Positions 51,721 to 62,556 of a stretch of DNA of 64,000 nt are shown piece by piece (position 1 is the stretch's first letter; every line of letters begins with the position of its first letter). The position numbers and the translations under genes are program-made. The notes below the pieces were generated by a model, which did no database searches, was not told where the DNA came from, and was given only the letters and a program-made list of their open reading frames with translations. Source of the stretch: Tuctoria greenei (taxonomy: Eukaryota; Streptophyta; Magnoliopsida; Poales; Poaceae); the NCBI GenBank assembly GCA_036927565.1, contig JAYESD010000001.1, positions 143,891,415-143,955,414 of the forward strand, in the 5' to 3' direction.

Positions 51721-52378
51721 ATGGGTATATAAAATCAAAAGGCATGCAGATGGGTCAATTGATAGATACAAAGCAAGACTAGTAGCAAAAGGCTTCAAAC
51801 AAAGGTATGGAATTGATTATGAGGATACCTTTAGTCCTGTTGTTAAAGTAGTCACTATCAGAATAGTTCTGTCAATAGCAGTTTCTAAAAATTGGTGCTT
51901 AAGACAACTAGATGTACAAAATGCCTTCTTACATGGAGACTTGGAAGAAGAAGTATATATGACTCAGCCACCAGGGTATGAAAATCCAAAATATCCAAAT
52001 TTTGTGTGCAAATTAGACAAGGCTATATATGGCTTGAAGCAAGCACCAAGAGGATGGTATTCAAAGTTAAGCTCAAAATTAATTCAGTTGGGATTTTTTC
52101 CATCAAAGGGAGACACTTCTTTATTTATCTATTGTAAAGGAAGTGTCACTATATATTTATTGATTTATGTGGATGATATTATTGTGGCAAGTTCCTCTCA
52201 GCAAGGTGTTCAATCTCTACTTGCTGATCTAAAAGAAGACTTTGCACTTAAAAATCTCGGCGATCTGCATTTTTTTCTAGGCATAGAAGTTACACATAAA
52301 GCAGAAGGACTCCTCCTGAGTCAAAGAAAATATGCCATGGAAATTATTAAAAGGCAAACATGCAGAAGTGTAAAATAG
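51710..52378 (+). pseudogene. pol: Reverse transcriptase of element F
   Basis: Continues from integrase after a 1-nt shift: SKWVYKIKRHADGSIDRYKA, GIDYEDTFSPVVKVVTIRIV, LRQLDVQNAFLHGDLEEEVY, LDKAIYGLKQAPRGWYSKL, catalytic LLIYVDDIIVASS, and LKNLGDLHFFLGIEV. YVDD is intact. A second frameshift near 52360 ends the frame. Confidence 0.9.
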
Positions 52379-53112
52379 TGAGCACACCTTTATCTGTCTC
52401 AGAAAAATATTCGGCCAACATTGGAAATCCCCTCAGCAGTGAAGAAGCTACAAAATTCAGAAGTATTGTTGGGGCATTGCAATATCTCACTTTGACCAGA
52501 CCCGATCTTGCGTTCTCAGTCAATAAAGTTTGTCAATTTCTTCATTGTCCGACTGATGCTCATATGCCAATGGTAAAGAGAATTTTAAGATATATACAAG
52601 GCACACTTAACTGGGGAATTAAATTTATCAAAGACAGCTCGTTGCAGTTGAATGCATTTTCTGATGCAGACTGGGCTGGTTTTTTAGATGACAGACGATC
52701 TATTGGAGGATTTGCTATTTTCTTAGGTGCAAATTTAATATCTTGGAGTGCAAGAAAACAGTCTACAGTATCTCGTTCAAGCACTGAGGCTGAATACAAA
52801 TCTCTAGCAAATGCTACTGCAGAAGTTATTTGAGTACAAACAATTCTAAAAGAATTAGGAATACAGGAGGAAGAATCGCCCATTATCAGGTGCGATAATT
52901 TGGGGGGCACATTCATGACTGCTAACCCCGTCTTTCATGCCCGAACAAAGCACATTGAAATTGATTATCACGTTGTGAGAGAACGAGTTGCCAAGAAGTT
53001 ATTGCAAGTCAAATTCATCTCATCAAAGGATCAACTAGCAGATGGACTCACGAAGCCGCTGTCTGTACAGAAACAAGTTAATCTACGCTACAACTTCAAC
53101 ATGGGCTGTTAA
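52360..53112 (+). pseudogene. pol: RNase H of element F
   Basis: ATKFRSIVGALQYLTLTRPD leads into RNase H: AFSDADWAGFLDDRRSIGGF, RKQSTVSRSSTEAEYKSLAN. A TGA at 52831-52833 stands in place of Trp. The frame continues with RCDNLGGTFMTANPVFHART, HVVRERVAKKLLQVKFISSK and QLADGLTKPLSVQK. It ends with TAA at 53110-53112. All three acidic residues are present. Confidence 0.88.
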
Positions 53113-53125
53113 GGTTGAGGGGAGG
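53111..53125 (+). other. Polypurine tract of element F
   Basis: AAGGTTGAGGGGAGG directly before the 3' LTR, the primer site for plus-strand synthesis. Confidence 0.9.
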
Positions 53126-53452
53126 TGTTGGAAGGTCATACAGAAATAACAGATATGCAAGCAGCATGCAGCACGTGGTCACGTCAGTTTCCTGGTCATG
53201 TTGGTTTCCTGCTGTGATACGTATCAGTTTAGATTGAGTTTGTTTCCGTTTTCTGGTGTGCGCAGGCCATAGATTAGGATTCTCTACTTGTATCAAATAC
53301 GGATGTAATCAAATCTGAACCTCTCTCTATCTCCTGGCCTGTACGCATCGTCCCTGTACACTTCTATATATAATCAACACGGAATGGTAGAAACACTCGA
53401 GTTTGAGGATCTACCTTTACCCAAACATCCTTCGCACACATCAGATTTTTCA
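53126..53452 (+). repeat. 3' LTR of element F
   Basis: 327 bp, equal in length to the 5' LTR, followed by TGATC at 53453-53457. TATA box CTATATATAA at 53364-53373. Confidence 0.97.
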
Positions 53453-53457
53453 TGATC

Positions 53458-53483
53458 CAATTGGTTCGGCAGCACTTGCTTCG
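53458..53483 (+). pseudogene. pol: Element G, 26-bp remnant between F and D
   Basis: CAATTGGTTCGGCAGCACTT continues the integrase of G (reads QLVRQHLLR) up to the insertion point of D, whose left duplication is CTTCG at 53479-53483. Confidence 0.7.
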
Positions 53484-55026
53484 TGAAAGTGCATCTAGGA
53501 CTCCCTTTTGGGTTTTGGATGATTTATGACAAGCAATTGGGATCCTTACCTCTTTGTTGAGATAAGTGCAGGATTTTAATAGGAAAATGAGCAAAGTGCC
53601 AAAAAGGAAGGAATAATGAGGAGCAAAGTGGAAATGAGCTCAAGGAAGAAGAATAGTATATCATTATGTATGGAGTGTGTTTAGAAAACACATCCCAAGA
53701 GCTCAATCACAATTAAACACACACATTGCACAAAGTTACACAGGATCGGACTAGTCTGGCTGACACCGGACTAGTCCGATATCCTTTCTGCACGAAATCG
53801 GACAAGTCCGATATCCTTTCTAACTAGAATCGGACTAGTCCTCCCCAGTGCGGACTAGTCCTCAAAACACTTCACAAGTCACACTAAATCGGACAAGTCC
53901 GATCGCAACCGTACTAGTCCGATATTCTTTCTTATCCAAATCGGACAAGTCCGATGTTTGCACGGACTAGTCCGAAATACCCTCTGATCTGAATCGGACA
54001 AGTCCTCCAAGTGCGGACTTGTCATCCTATACACTTAGGGTTTCACATGTCCGTACAAGTCCGATGACTATCGGACTAGTCCAAAGATTTTCAGTAGTGA
54101 AATCGAACAAGTCCGCTCCTAGCCGGACTAGTCCAATATTTCGGGACACTTAGGGTTTGCTACACATAGCACACCGGACTAGTACGATGACCACCACGGA
54201 CTAGTCCGATCTTTTTGAACCCTAACGGTCACTTTTAGAAACCCATATTAATAGAGTTGTACGGCCATATTTTACACTCTCTCGAACCCTAGCGCCGTCA
54301 CACCTCCTAAGAGCCTCAAAAACCACATATCTCCACGAAATTAAGTGCAACAAAGATCAATCCTTTGAGGATTCACTCTAGTTCATTGGAGAGACACATT
54401 CAACACCACATTGAGCTCTTGGTTTGATTCTCTAACACACTCTTGTGTTTTAATTGTAATCTTTTGAGTGTGTTCTTGGTGGTATTTTGTGTTGTAGTCC
54501 AAGGGAGCTCTCAACGTGTGAGAAAGCCCCTTGAATTCGGTTATTCACCCCTTTGAGATAAGTGGAAGAGGATTGGCCTTCGTGGTGATCCAACGAGAGT
54601 AGGGTTGGAGAAGACCCGGTCCTTTTGTGGGCTCCTCAACGTGGATGTAGGTTGCCTTCGTGGGAACCGAACCACGAGATAAATCTCTTGTGTTCTTTGT
54701 TGTGTTCATTGTTCTTACTTCATATCAATCTAGGGTTACAACTTGATCTTGATTACTTTACGTTGAAATGACAAGTATAAGTTTGAATCGTGATACAACC
54801 TGATTCATAACCTTGTGACACTTTGTCTAATTGTATACTTCCGCTGCATATATTCATTAACAAAGTTAATCGGTCAAACCTAACCAATGTAGTTCGTATA
54901 TATCGGACTAGTCCGCACTTTACCGGACTAGTCCGATTTCTCTAGTTTTGAACTGGTTGTTAAGTGTTGCAGGATCTGACAATTTTAAAAAGGCCTATTC
55001 ACCCCCCCCCCTCTAGGCCACATTCA
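53484..55026 (+). repeat. 5' LTR of element D
   Basis: 1543 bp, TGAAAGTGCATC...CCACATTCA. The palindrome array is at 53742-54215. The TATA box is decayed to TATTAATA at 54246-54253 (the solo LTR has TATAAATA). A leader with CCCTAGCGCCGTC follows. The poly-C tract near the end (about 55001-55010) is also seen in the solo LTR. Confidence 0.93.
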
Positions 55027-55028
55027 AT

Positions 55029-55040
55029 TGGTATCAAAGC
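55029..55040 (+). other. Primer binding site of element D
   Basis: TGGTATCAAAGC just inside the LTR end, one base different from the initiator-tRNA complement TGGTATCAGAGC. Confidence 0.85.
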
Positions 55041-55067
55041 AGGTTCTTCAAGAAAGAGACTAATCAC

Positions 55068-56144
55068 TTGAAGGAGATCATGTCGGACATGAAGGACACC
55101 CACAAGTTCAACAACCAAGAGAAGGTTGATGATGAAAAGAATCTCAAGGTGGAAAAGCTCCTCGAAGCCATTCAAGACTTCGAGGATGACGATGAGGAGA
55201 CGCTGGAGCTTAAGGCGCTCCTAAGAAAGAAGACACTTTCCAAAGGGAAAGTAAAAGTGGAAGAGAAGAAGAAGGGGAGTAGTCACACCGACTACTCCCG
55301 ATATCCTTTTAATTATGATCGTCTCAATTCCAATAGCAATCATTATTTATCTATCCCACTTGGAAAAGCCCCACACTTCGATGGAAGTGATTACTCAATG
55401 TGGAGGCAAAACATGAAAATGCATCTAATTTCCCTCAATCCAAGTTTGTGGCATATTGTGTGCACAGGGATAGATATTCCGGACGACGACGAAGAGCTCA
55501 CCCTTAGCCAAGAGCAGGCAATTCACCGAAATGCTCAAGCCGCGACCGGAATTACCTTTTCACTCAGTCGGGACGAGTTCACCAAGGTGGATGGACTTGA
55601 AATTGCAAAGGAGATATGGGACACACTACAAACTGCACATGAAGGTGACCGACATGTGCGTGAAGCAAAAATTGAGATGATTGAAGGCGAGTTAGGAAGA
55701 TTTGCAATTGAAGAAGATGAGTCACCCCAAGACATGTACAATCGATTAAAGACACTCGTCAACAAGGTCAGATCATACGAAAGCAAGAAGTGGAATGACC
55801 ACGAGGTGGTAAAGCTCATCCTTAGAGCTTTTATGCCTCGCAACGTTACACTATGCTCCATGATTAGAGAAAGCCCTGGATACAAAAGGTTGACTCCGAA
55901 TGAACTGCTTGGAAAGATCATCAACTTCGAGATGATGGAAAAGCAAGCAAAACATGTCAAAGAAATTGCCGATCTCACCTCGGCAAAGAAGAAAGGGGTT
56001 GCTTTGAAGTCCACTCTCAAGCCCCTATCCAAAGAAGCTAGAGAAGCACAACTAGAGGAAGATAGTGACGACGAAAGCAGTGAATTGGATGAAGAAGACA
56101 TGATATTGTTCATGAAGAAATTCAAGATAACAATGAAAAAGTGA
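55068..56144 (+). pseudogene. gag: gag of element D, N-terminal part
   Basis: ATG 55068 (MKEIMSDMKDTHKFNNQEKV), about 30 nt after the primer site. An acidic and Lys-rich N-terminus of about 85 residues is followed by the Copia gag domain: PLGKAPHFDGSDYSMWRQNM, EIWDTLQTAHEGDRHVREAK, DESPQDMYNRLKTLVNKVR. Then comes an acidic DDESSELDEEDMILFMKK. It ends at TGA 56142-56144, where the related fragment at 42557-43437 has an Arg codon, so this is an internal stop. Confidence 0.85.
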
Positions 56145-57482
56145 CAAGGTGCAAAGTCAAGCGAAGGAAAGTACAAGGAAAGAACGAAGCCAAAGTTGAG
56201 GCGGGCATGCTATAATTGTGGTGAATACAACCACTTTATAGTTGACTGCCCATATGAGGAGAACAAGAAGAAGAACAAAGAAGCCAAGCCTCAACCCAAG
56301 AAATTCTTAAAGAAGAAGAAACAAGCCGAACAAGCGCACATCCGAAAGGAATGGGACCCAAATGACGAGTCCTCATCGTGCGAAGAGGAAGAGATGGCTA
56401 GCATAGCCATCGAGAAGACATCCAAGAAGTCTACCCTTTTCCCCACACTTGGCGCATGGAAGGGAAATGTCGCTTGTCTTATGGCAAAGGAAGGTAAATG
56501 CAAGGTAACCATTAAACCCTCTTCCGTGCATTCCTATTCTAGCGATGATGAACTCAATAGTGATAATGATGACATGCTTATTGGACTAGATAGGAGAATT
56601 GCTACTAAAACGAAATTTTTGCTTGATCAACTTGTTGAGAAGGAGAGATTAATACATCGTCAAGAGGACATGATCATCTCCCAAAAGGAGGAATATGTCA
56701 AACTTGACAAACTTCTAGAACTTGAAAAGGAACGAAGCAAGTCACTAGAGCTTGAGTTAGCTTCGAGCAAGGAAACTTGCTTGGAGCTAACTGACTCAAA
56801 TGCCACCATCAAGGACCAACTTGCTGACCTGATCAAGGTCAACAAGATCCTTGAAGTGCAGGTTGAGTCACCCAAGCTAAGTGAACCTTCCTCCTCTTCG
56901 AGTTCACCTTCTCAACTAACTAAAACTGATTTTTCTCATGCTTGCACATGTAAGAAAAGTGACACCAGTTTGAAGGATAAGCCAACTTCACAAAAGGAAA
57001 AACATCCTGCCCAAAGTGGCATATTTGACAAGGAGAAGATCAAATATGCACGTAGTGCATACTTGGTCAAAAGACCTCCAAATGTCAAATATGGCATTGG
57101 TTATTCCTATGGTGAAAAGCAACGTGCTAGAAGCCATAAGAATAACAAGGAGATGATTGCCTTTGTAAAAGGAAGGCCCTCTCAAACTGGAAAGTCACAG
57201 ATTAAGACTGTAACTGCACAGGAACACCGGACTAGTCCGGTCAGTGTCCGGACAAGTCTGGTCCTCCGGACAAGTCTGGCCCCCCAGACTAGTCCTGTAC
57301 ATAAACGACAACAGCTATTGTTTAAAACTTTTGATGCCTCCTATGTGTTAATGAGAAATAACTTTGGCAAAGTTTATGCTCATTATGCTGGGCCACGCCA
57401 TGGGAACACCAAGTCTCATGTGTGGGTGCCCAAATGCATTGTAACTAACCTTCCAAGGACCCAAGCAAGCTTGGGTACCTAA
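56145..57482 (+). pseudogene. gag: gag of element D, C-terminal part with palindrome-derived repeats
   Basis: In frame with the preceding part. CX2CX4HX4C zinc knuckle CYNCGEYNHFIVDC near 56207-56250, a Lys-rich and Gln-rich stretch, then a coiled coil (LLDQLVEKERLIHRQEDMII, ELEKERSKSLELELASSKE). At 57222-57300 the coding sequence consists of CGGACTAGTCCG-like units and encodes repeats of RTSP/RTSL. The C-terminus reads VWVPKCIVTNLPRTQASLGT and ends at TAA 57480-57482. Protease follows in another frame. Confidence 0.85.
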
Positions 57483-58146
57483 AACCAAGGCATGATTTGT
57501 TTTTGTAGGCTATTCCTCCGGTGGATCTAAATGGGTGCTAGACAGTGGCTGAACCAATCATATGACCGGGGAAAGAAGAATGTTCGTGGAATATGAAGAG
57601 AATGAGGACCCAAACGAGGGGATCTACTTTGGAGATAATAGTCAAGGAAGGGTGCTCGGTACTGGTAAAATTGCAATATCCTCCAAACACACACTTTCTC
57701 ATGTTTTACATGTTGAATCTCTAGATTATAACCTGTTGTCCATATCTCAATTATGCAACAAAGGTTATAATTGCTTGTTCACTAACGAGGGTGTGACCGT
57801 CTTTAGGAGGAGTGATGGTTCCGTTGCATTCAAGGGTATGTTAAAGGGAAAGCTCCATCTTGTTGACTTCAACAAGGATAAAGCTGAACTTGACACATGC
57901 TTGATTGCAAAGACCAACATGGGTTGGCTGTGGCATAGACGGCTAGCGCATGTTGATATGAGGAACCTTCAAAAACTCCTCAAAGGCGACCACATCCGAG
58001 GTTTAAAGGATGTTGTATTTGAGAAAGACAGACCATGTAGCGCGTGCCAAGCCGGGAAGCAAGTTGGAGCACCTCACCCCACCAAAAACGTCATGACTAC
58101 AATAAGACCACTCGAGCTTCTACACATGGACTTGTTTGGTCAATAG
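57483..58146 (+). pseudogene. pol: Protease and GAG-pre-integrase of element D
   Basis: In the +1 frame relative to gag: SSGGSKWVLDSG, then TGA in place of the usual Cys, then TNHMTGERRM. The catalytic DSG is intact. It continues with YNLLSISQLCNKGYNCLFTN, WLWHRRLAHVDMRNLQKLLK and CSACQAGKQVGAPHPTKN, and runs into the start of the integrase core (LLHMDLFG) before a 1-nt deletion at about 58141. Confidence 0.85.
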
Positions 58147-59336
58147 CCTACATAAGCATCGGTGGTAACAAATATGGTTTAGTTGTCGTTGATGATTTTT
58201 CTCGCTTCACTTGGGTTTTCTTTTTGCATGATAAGTCAGAGACACAAGGAACACTCAAGAAGTTCCTCAAGAGAGCTCAAAACGAATTCTCATTGACAAT
58301 CAAGAATATTCGAAGCGACAACGGCACGGAGTTCAAGAACACGCAAGTGGAGGAGTACCTTGATGACGAAGGCATAAAGCACGAATTTTTAGCGCCGTAC
58401 TCCCCACAACAAAACGGAGTTGCCGAAAGAAAGAATCGAACACTCATAGAGATGGCAAGAACAATGCTCGATGAGTACAAGACATCGGATCGATTTTGGG
58501 CGGAAGCGATTAATACCACTTGCCACGCTGTAAATCGGCTCTATCTTCATCGACTACTCAAGAAGACATCATATGAGCTACTCACCAGTAACAAACCAAA
58601 TATTTCATATTTTCGTGTTTTTGGTTCTCCATGTTATATCTTGAACAAGAAGCCTAGGACTTCAAAGTTCGCTTCGAAGTCCGATGAAAGTTTCTTGCTT
58701 GGTTATGATTCGAACACTTACGCCTATCGTGTTTTCAACAAGACCTCCGGACTTGTTGAAGTAGCACGTGGCGTAGTGTTCGATGAGACTAATGGCTCCC
58801 AAAAGGAGCAAGTTGATCCATGTGAACTAGGTAAAGAAGAAGCTCCTTGTCAAGCATTGAAAAGAATGACTCTAGGTGAGGTTCGACCACAAGAGCCACC
58901 TCCACACGTACATGAAGAAGATGAACCACAAGAGGAGATCAACAATCAAGGGGGAGCTTCAACACAAGATCAACCACAAGGATACGAAGACAATCAACAA
59001 GTCAACGAAGGCAATGACTTAGGGGGAGAAGCGGATGTTCATGAAGATACAACTCCTCAAGTGCCACACCCAAGAGTACACCAATGCATCCAAAGGAATC
59101 ACCCAATCGACAAAATCATCGGTGACATCCAAAAGGGAGTAACCACTAGATCTCGCATAGCTAAATTTTGTGAACACTATTCGTTTGTATCCTTTTTGGA
59201 ACCACGCAGGGTTGAAGATGCATTGAAAGATCCGGACTGGGTGGTGGCAATGCAAGAAGAATTGAACAACTTCAAGCGGAACGAAGTGTGGGAACTTGTG
59301 GCAAGACCCAATGCAAACATCGTCGGCACCAAATAG
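58147..59336 (+). pseudogene. pol: Integrase of element D
   Basis: After the frameshift: YISIGGNKYGLVVVDDFSRF, second Asp in IKNIRSDNGTEFKNTQVEEY, Glu in YSPQQNGVAERKNRTLIEMA. With the Asp of MDLFG just before the shift, the triad is complete. C-terminal blocks YFRVFGSPCYILNKKPRTSK and FLLGYDSNTYAYRVFNKTSG precede a Gln/Glu/Pro-rich linker. The frame closes at TAG 59334-59336, which replaces the Trp of a conserved KWVFRNK-type motif. Confidence 0.88.
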
Positions 59337-60476
59337 GTCTTCCGCAACAAACAAGATGAACACGGGGTGGTGACAAGGAACAAGGCACGACTTGTGGCCA
59401 AAGGGTATTCACAAGTCGAAGGTTTGGATTTCGATGAGACTTTTGCTCCAGTAGCTAGGCTTGAATCTATTAGAATATTACTTGCATATGCTACTCACCA
59501 TGATTTCAAGTTGTATCAAATGGATGTGAAAAGCGCATTCCTCAACGGACCAATCAAGGAAGAGGTGTACGTGGAGCAACCACCCGGGTTTGAAGACGAA
59601 GAGTTCCCCGACCACGTGTTTAGATTGCGTAAGGATCTCTACGGCCTCAAACAAGCTCCTAGAGCTTGGTATGAGTGTCTTAGAGATTTCTTAATTGAAA
59701 ATGGCTTTAAGATTGGCAAAGTAGATTATACACTGTTTACAAAGAATTTTGATGATAATCTTTTTATTTGTCAAATTTATGTTGACGATATAATATTTGG
59801 GTCAACTAACCAATCTTTTTGTGAAGAATTTAGTAAAATCATGACAGACAGGTTTGAAATGTCAATGATGGGAGAGTTAAAGTACTTCTTGGGATTCGAA
59901 GTACGGCAACAGAAGGAAGGGACGTTCCTAAGCCAAACCAAGTACACGCAGGACATACTCAAGAAGTTTGGCATGAACAAGGCGAAGCCCATAACAACCC
60001 CCATGGCAACTAATGGTCACCTAGACCTCAATGAAAATGGACCTAGCGTCGAGCAAAAGGTATATCGCTCCATGATTGGATCTCTACTCTATTTATGTGC
60101 ATCTAGGCCAGATATTATGTTGAGTGTATGTTTATGTGCAATATTTCAAGCCAATCCTAAGGAATGTCACTTGACAACCGTAAAAGGGATCTTGAGATAT
60201 TTAGTTCATACACCCAACCTTAGCCTTTGGTACCCAAAAGGCTCAAAATTCAATCTCACTGGTTACTCTGATGCAGATTATGTCGGGTGCAAAGTAGATA
60301 GAAAAAGCACAACGGGTACATGCCAATTCCTAGGGAGATCCTTTGTTTCTTGGTCCTCTAAGAAACAAAATTCCATTGCCTTATCAACAGCCGAAGCAGA
60401 TTATGTTGTAGCCGGGAGTTGTTGTGCTCAACTCCTTTGGATGCGGCAAACTCTAAGGACTATGGTTACAATATGA
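59337..60476 (+). pseudogene. pol: Reverse transcriptase and first half of RNase H of element D
   Basis: NKARLVAKGYSQVEGLDFDE, FAPVARLESIRILLAYATHH, LYQMDVKSAFLNGPIKEEVY, LRKDLYGLKQAPRAWYECL, catalytic CQIYVDDIIFGS, MSMMGELKYFLGFEVRQQ, then RNase H SDADYVGCKVDRKSTTGTC and NSIALSTAEADYVVAGSCC. A lost A in the CTAAAGGAC-type context near 60463 shifts the frame and ends it at 60476. The long intact stretch shows fairly recent decay. Confidence 0.9.
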
Positions 60477-60730
60477 ACCATATTCCACTCCTTTGTGATA
60501 ATGAGAGTGCCATTGAAATTGCCCACAACCCAGTTGAGCACTCCAGAACTAAACACATAGACATAAGACACCACTTTTTGAGAGATCGTGCCATGAAAGG
60601 AGACATAGCCATTTCACATGTCAACACTCAAAAGCAATTGGCCGACATATTCACCAAGTCACTTGATGAAAAACGTTTTTGTGAACTCCGAAATGAACTA
60701 AATATCCTTGATGCTCGGAGTGTGGCTTGA
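60419..60730 (+). pseudogene. pol: RNase H end of element D
   Basis: Continues after the 1-nt deletion: DYGYNMNHIPLLCDNESAIE (third acidic residue), SRTKHIDIRHHFLRDRAMKG, QKQLADIFTKSLDEKRFCEL, ending with TGA at 60728-60730. Collinear with 25085-24828 of D'. Confidence 0.9.
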
Positions 60731-60968
60731 AATGTTGCATACCTGTATGAATTCTTCAAATATGTTGATTGGATTGTGAAAATCATCTCTCTCATTTTTC
60801 TCTGCAAAACTATGTCAATTACTAGATCTTGGTGAATTATGATCATTGCTTGATTGTTGTATGCTTACTGACCATATTCATCAAGATTATTTGATGTGTT
60901 TTGTTTCTCTTTTCTCTAAATATATACCTTCAAATATATATGAATGGGCTAAAAATTCTTGCTTGGTA

Positions 60969-61595
60969 ACCACAGACTAGTCCGTGGTTGCCCGGACTAG
61001 TCCGCCCATGCAGACAAGTCTGTAGAGTGCCGGTTAGGCCGGAATAGTCCGGTAGACAACGGACTAGTCCGATATAGCCCCTGGAAAAGTTCGGACTAGT
61101 CCGGTCCTCTCTGGACTTGTCTGATTTTTTCTGTCCATAACCCTAGCCGCCGCTAAACCCTAATTTCCTCACCTCCACTCTTGCCTCACGCGCTCTCTCT
61201 CTTCGTGCTCGAGCTCCCAAGGCGATTCCTTGCTCCCTCCACTAAAAAGCTTCACATTTGGGTGGAAATCAAGCTTGTCCACTTGAGGATTGAAGCTAGC
61301 GGACTTGTCCAACCTTCAACTCCCTCGTCTCCAAGCTTCAAGCAATTTTTCCGGTAATTTTTGCTCAAACCCTAGAAATTCCAAATTTCTTCATTGTTGA
61401 TCAAATAGCCTAGCATTCCTCGCTATATACATGCTCTCTTGATGTATTACGTGTATGCTAAGGTTGTTGTGCATTAGAATTCACCATTTATCCAGTCTCT
61501 TAGGTTTTTGAGGATGAACACCGAACTAGTGCGGTCCATGCACGGACAAGTCCGGTCCCCCAGACTAGTTCGTGCCTATGCACCGGACAAGTCTG
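60969..61595. promoter_or_regulatory. Palindrome-rich spacer before the third ORF of D
   Basis: Exact CGGACTAGTCCG at about 60991, 61059 and 61090 with variants, followed by ACCCTAGCCGCCGC and a CT-rich stretch (61140-61240). A second palindrome group lies at 61517-61595 directly before the ATG at 61596. The order of array, CCCTAG-type leader and ORF resembles that in the LTR. A promoter role is inference; no clear TATA box is seen. No gene lies in 60731-61595. Confidence 0.4.
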
Positions 61596-61760
61596 ATGTT
61601 TCTGAACTCAAAACCTAGTTCTTCGATTCCTCAATGTGATGAGGAAATCACTTCTATGGATACAAACAACACTCCATTGAACATACAAGATGCAATCAAT
61701 AGAGTTCATACACAACAATTAATTTCAGAGGTGAACTCGTTCTTATATATTTCCTTATAT
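61596..61760 (+). pseudogene. Start of the third ORF of element D, cut by E
   Basis: ATG 61596 opens MFLNSKPSSSIPQCDEEITS and continues MDTNNTPLNIQDAINRVHTQ to about 61735, where LTR sequence of E seems to take over. It sits where D' has MSNSNEHLPDFEAE, after the same kind of spacer. There is no recognisable domain in this short stretch. Confidence 0.4.
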
Positions 61761-61799
61761 GTTTTTGAGCATAGATTGCTACTTAATGATTTATTTGTG

Positions 61800-62542
61800 A
61801 TTAGGATCCATGGAGAGGTTCAAGGAGTACTTGGATGGAGTATTAGGGACGTGGAAGACCAGAGAATTCGTTCAAAGAAGATGGAAACCGAACCAAACTC
61901 CAAATCGTATCCAACTCGGAGTCCAGGAGCAGTACGCACTAAAACGGACGCCCAAGACGCATACGAACTCCGTTTTGGACGTTCTACATATGTACGGAAA
62001 GTGGAGAGGATAACCTTTCCAATGCATCCAGTCCCATGTCAAAATACCTTCGGAGTCGATGGGAATCGTCGAGACAAAATCAAGTACAGAATCTGTCAGC
62101 GTGCTGTGCCACCGTATTGGGCCATTGGGCCTTGTATCAAGTCTAAGTCCATTATTTTCGTGTCTTAGGGTTAGGTCACGACCCTAACACCCCTTTGGAC
62201 GTCCTCCCACCTATATATACTCCATGGTAGCCGCCATAGACAATTGAGTTTTGCTTAGATCAATAATATCGCCGTTCTTCGGTTTGTGAGACCCCAACTT
62301 CGCGATTTCAGATCGTGTCTTCTACGTTCTTGCTTGTGTTCTCGGTTGCACTTGCAGGGATTAGCCTTCTTGGCGAGGTCAATCGTGTGAATCACGGTTG
62401 ATAACCAATGGAGCAGTGGTGTAGTGATTGCAGGGGCTGTTCGTGTTCTACTCGAGAGCCTCGGATCATCAACGTCAAGATCTCCACATCAATCGACCTA
62501 TCCATTACCTATCAGAAGATCGGCCTCAACCCTTTCCTATCA
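61800..62542 (+). repeat. 5' LTR of element E (left border approximate)
   Basis: TATA box CTATATATAC at 62211-62220, followed by an AATAATATCG region and U5, ending CTATCA before the primer site. CCGTATTGGGCC and GGGTTAGGTCACGACCC occur upstream of the TATA box. Confidence 0.65.
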
Positions 62543-62544
62543 AT

Positions 62545-62556
62545 TGGTATCAGATT
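62545..62556 (+). other. Primer binding site of element E
   Basis: TGGTATCAGATT, matching the initiator-tRNA complement for ten bases, two bases after the LTR end. Confidence 0.8.

Larger units (their letters stand above)
48313..53452 (+). mobile_element. Complete Copia element F
   Basis: 5140 bp with LTRs of 327 bp (48313-48639 and 53126-53452) and TGATC duplications. Order: primer binding site, gag-protease, integrase, RT, RNase H, polypurine tract. Counted by eye, the LTRs differ at about 14 of 327 positions, 12 of them transitions. At the commonly used grass LTR rate of 1.3e-8 per site per year that would mean roughly 1.5-2 million years (inference). Stops, two frameshifts and an inactive-looking protease make it non-autonomous now. 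Confidence 0.97.
53484..61760 (+). mobile_element. Sirevirus-type Copia element D, 3' part cut by E
   Basis: 5' LTR 53484-55026, primer site, gag 55068-57482, protease, integrase, RT and RNase H to 60730, then a spacer with palindromes and the start of a third ORF at 61596. The 3' LTR lies beyond the inserted element E. Its LTR matches the solo LTR at 27666-29672, its gag matches 42557-43437, and its pol end matches D' at 24828-25400, so this family has at least four copies in the window. Confidence 0.92.

Noticed and set aside
61572..62168. 198-codon open frame near the right end
   Set aside because: It joins the start of the third ORF of D to LTR sequence of E; a chimera across an insertion.
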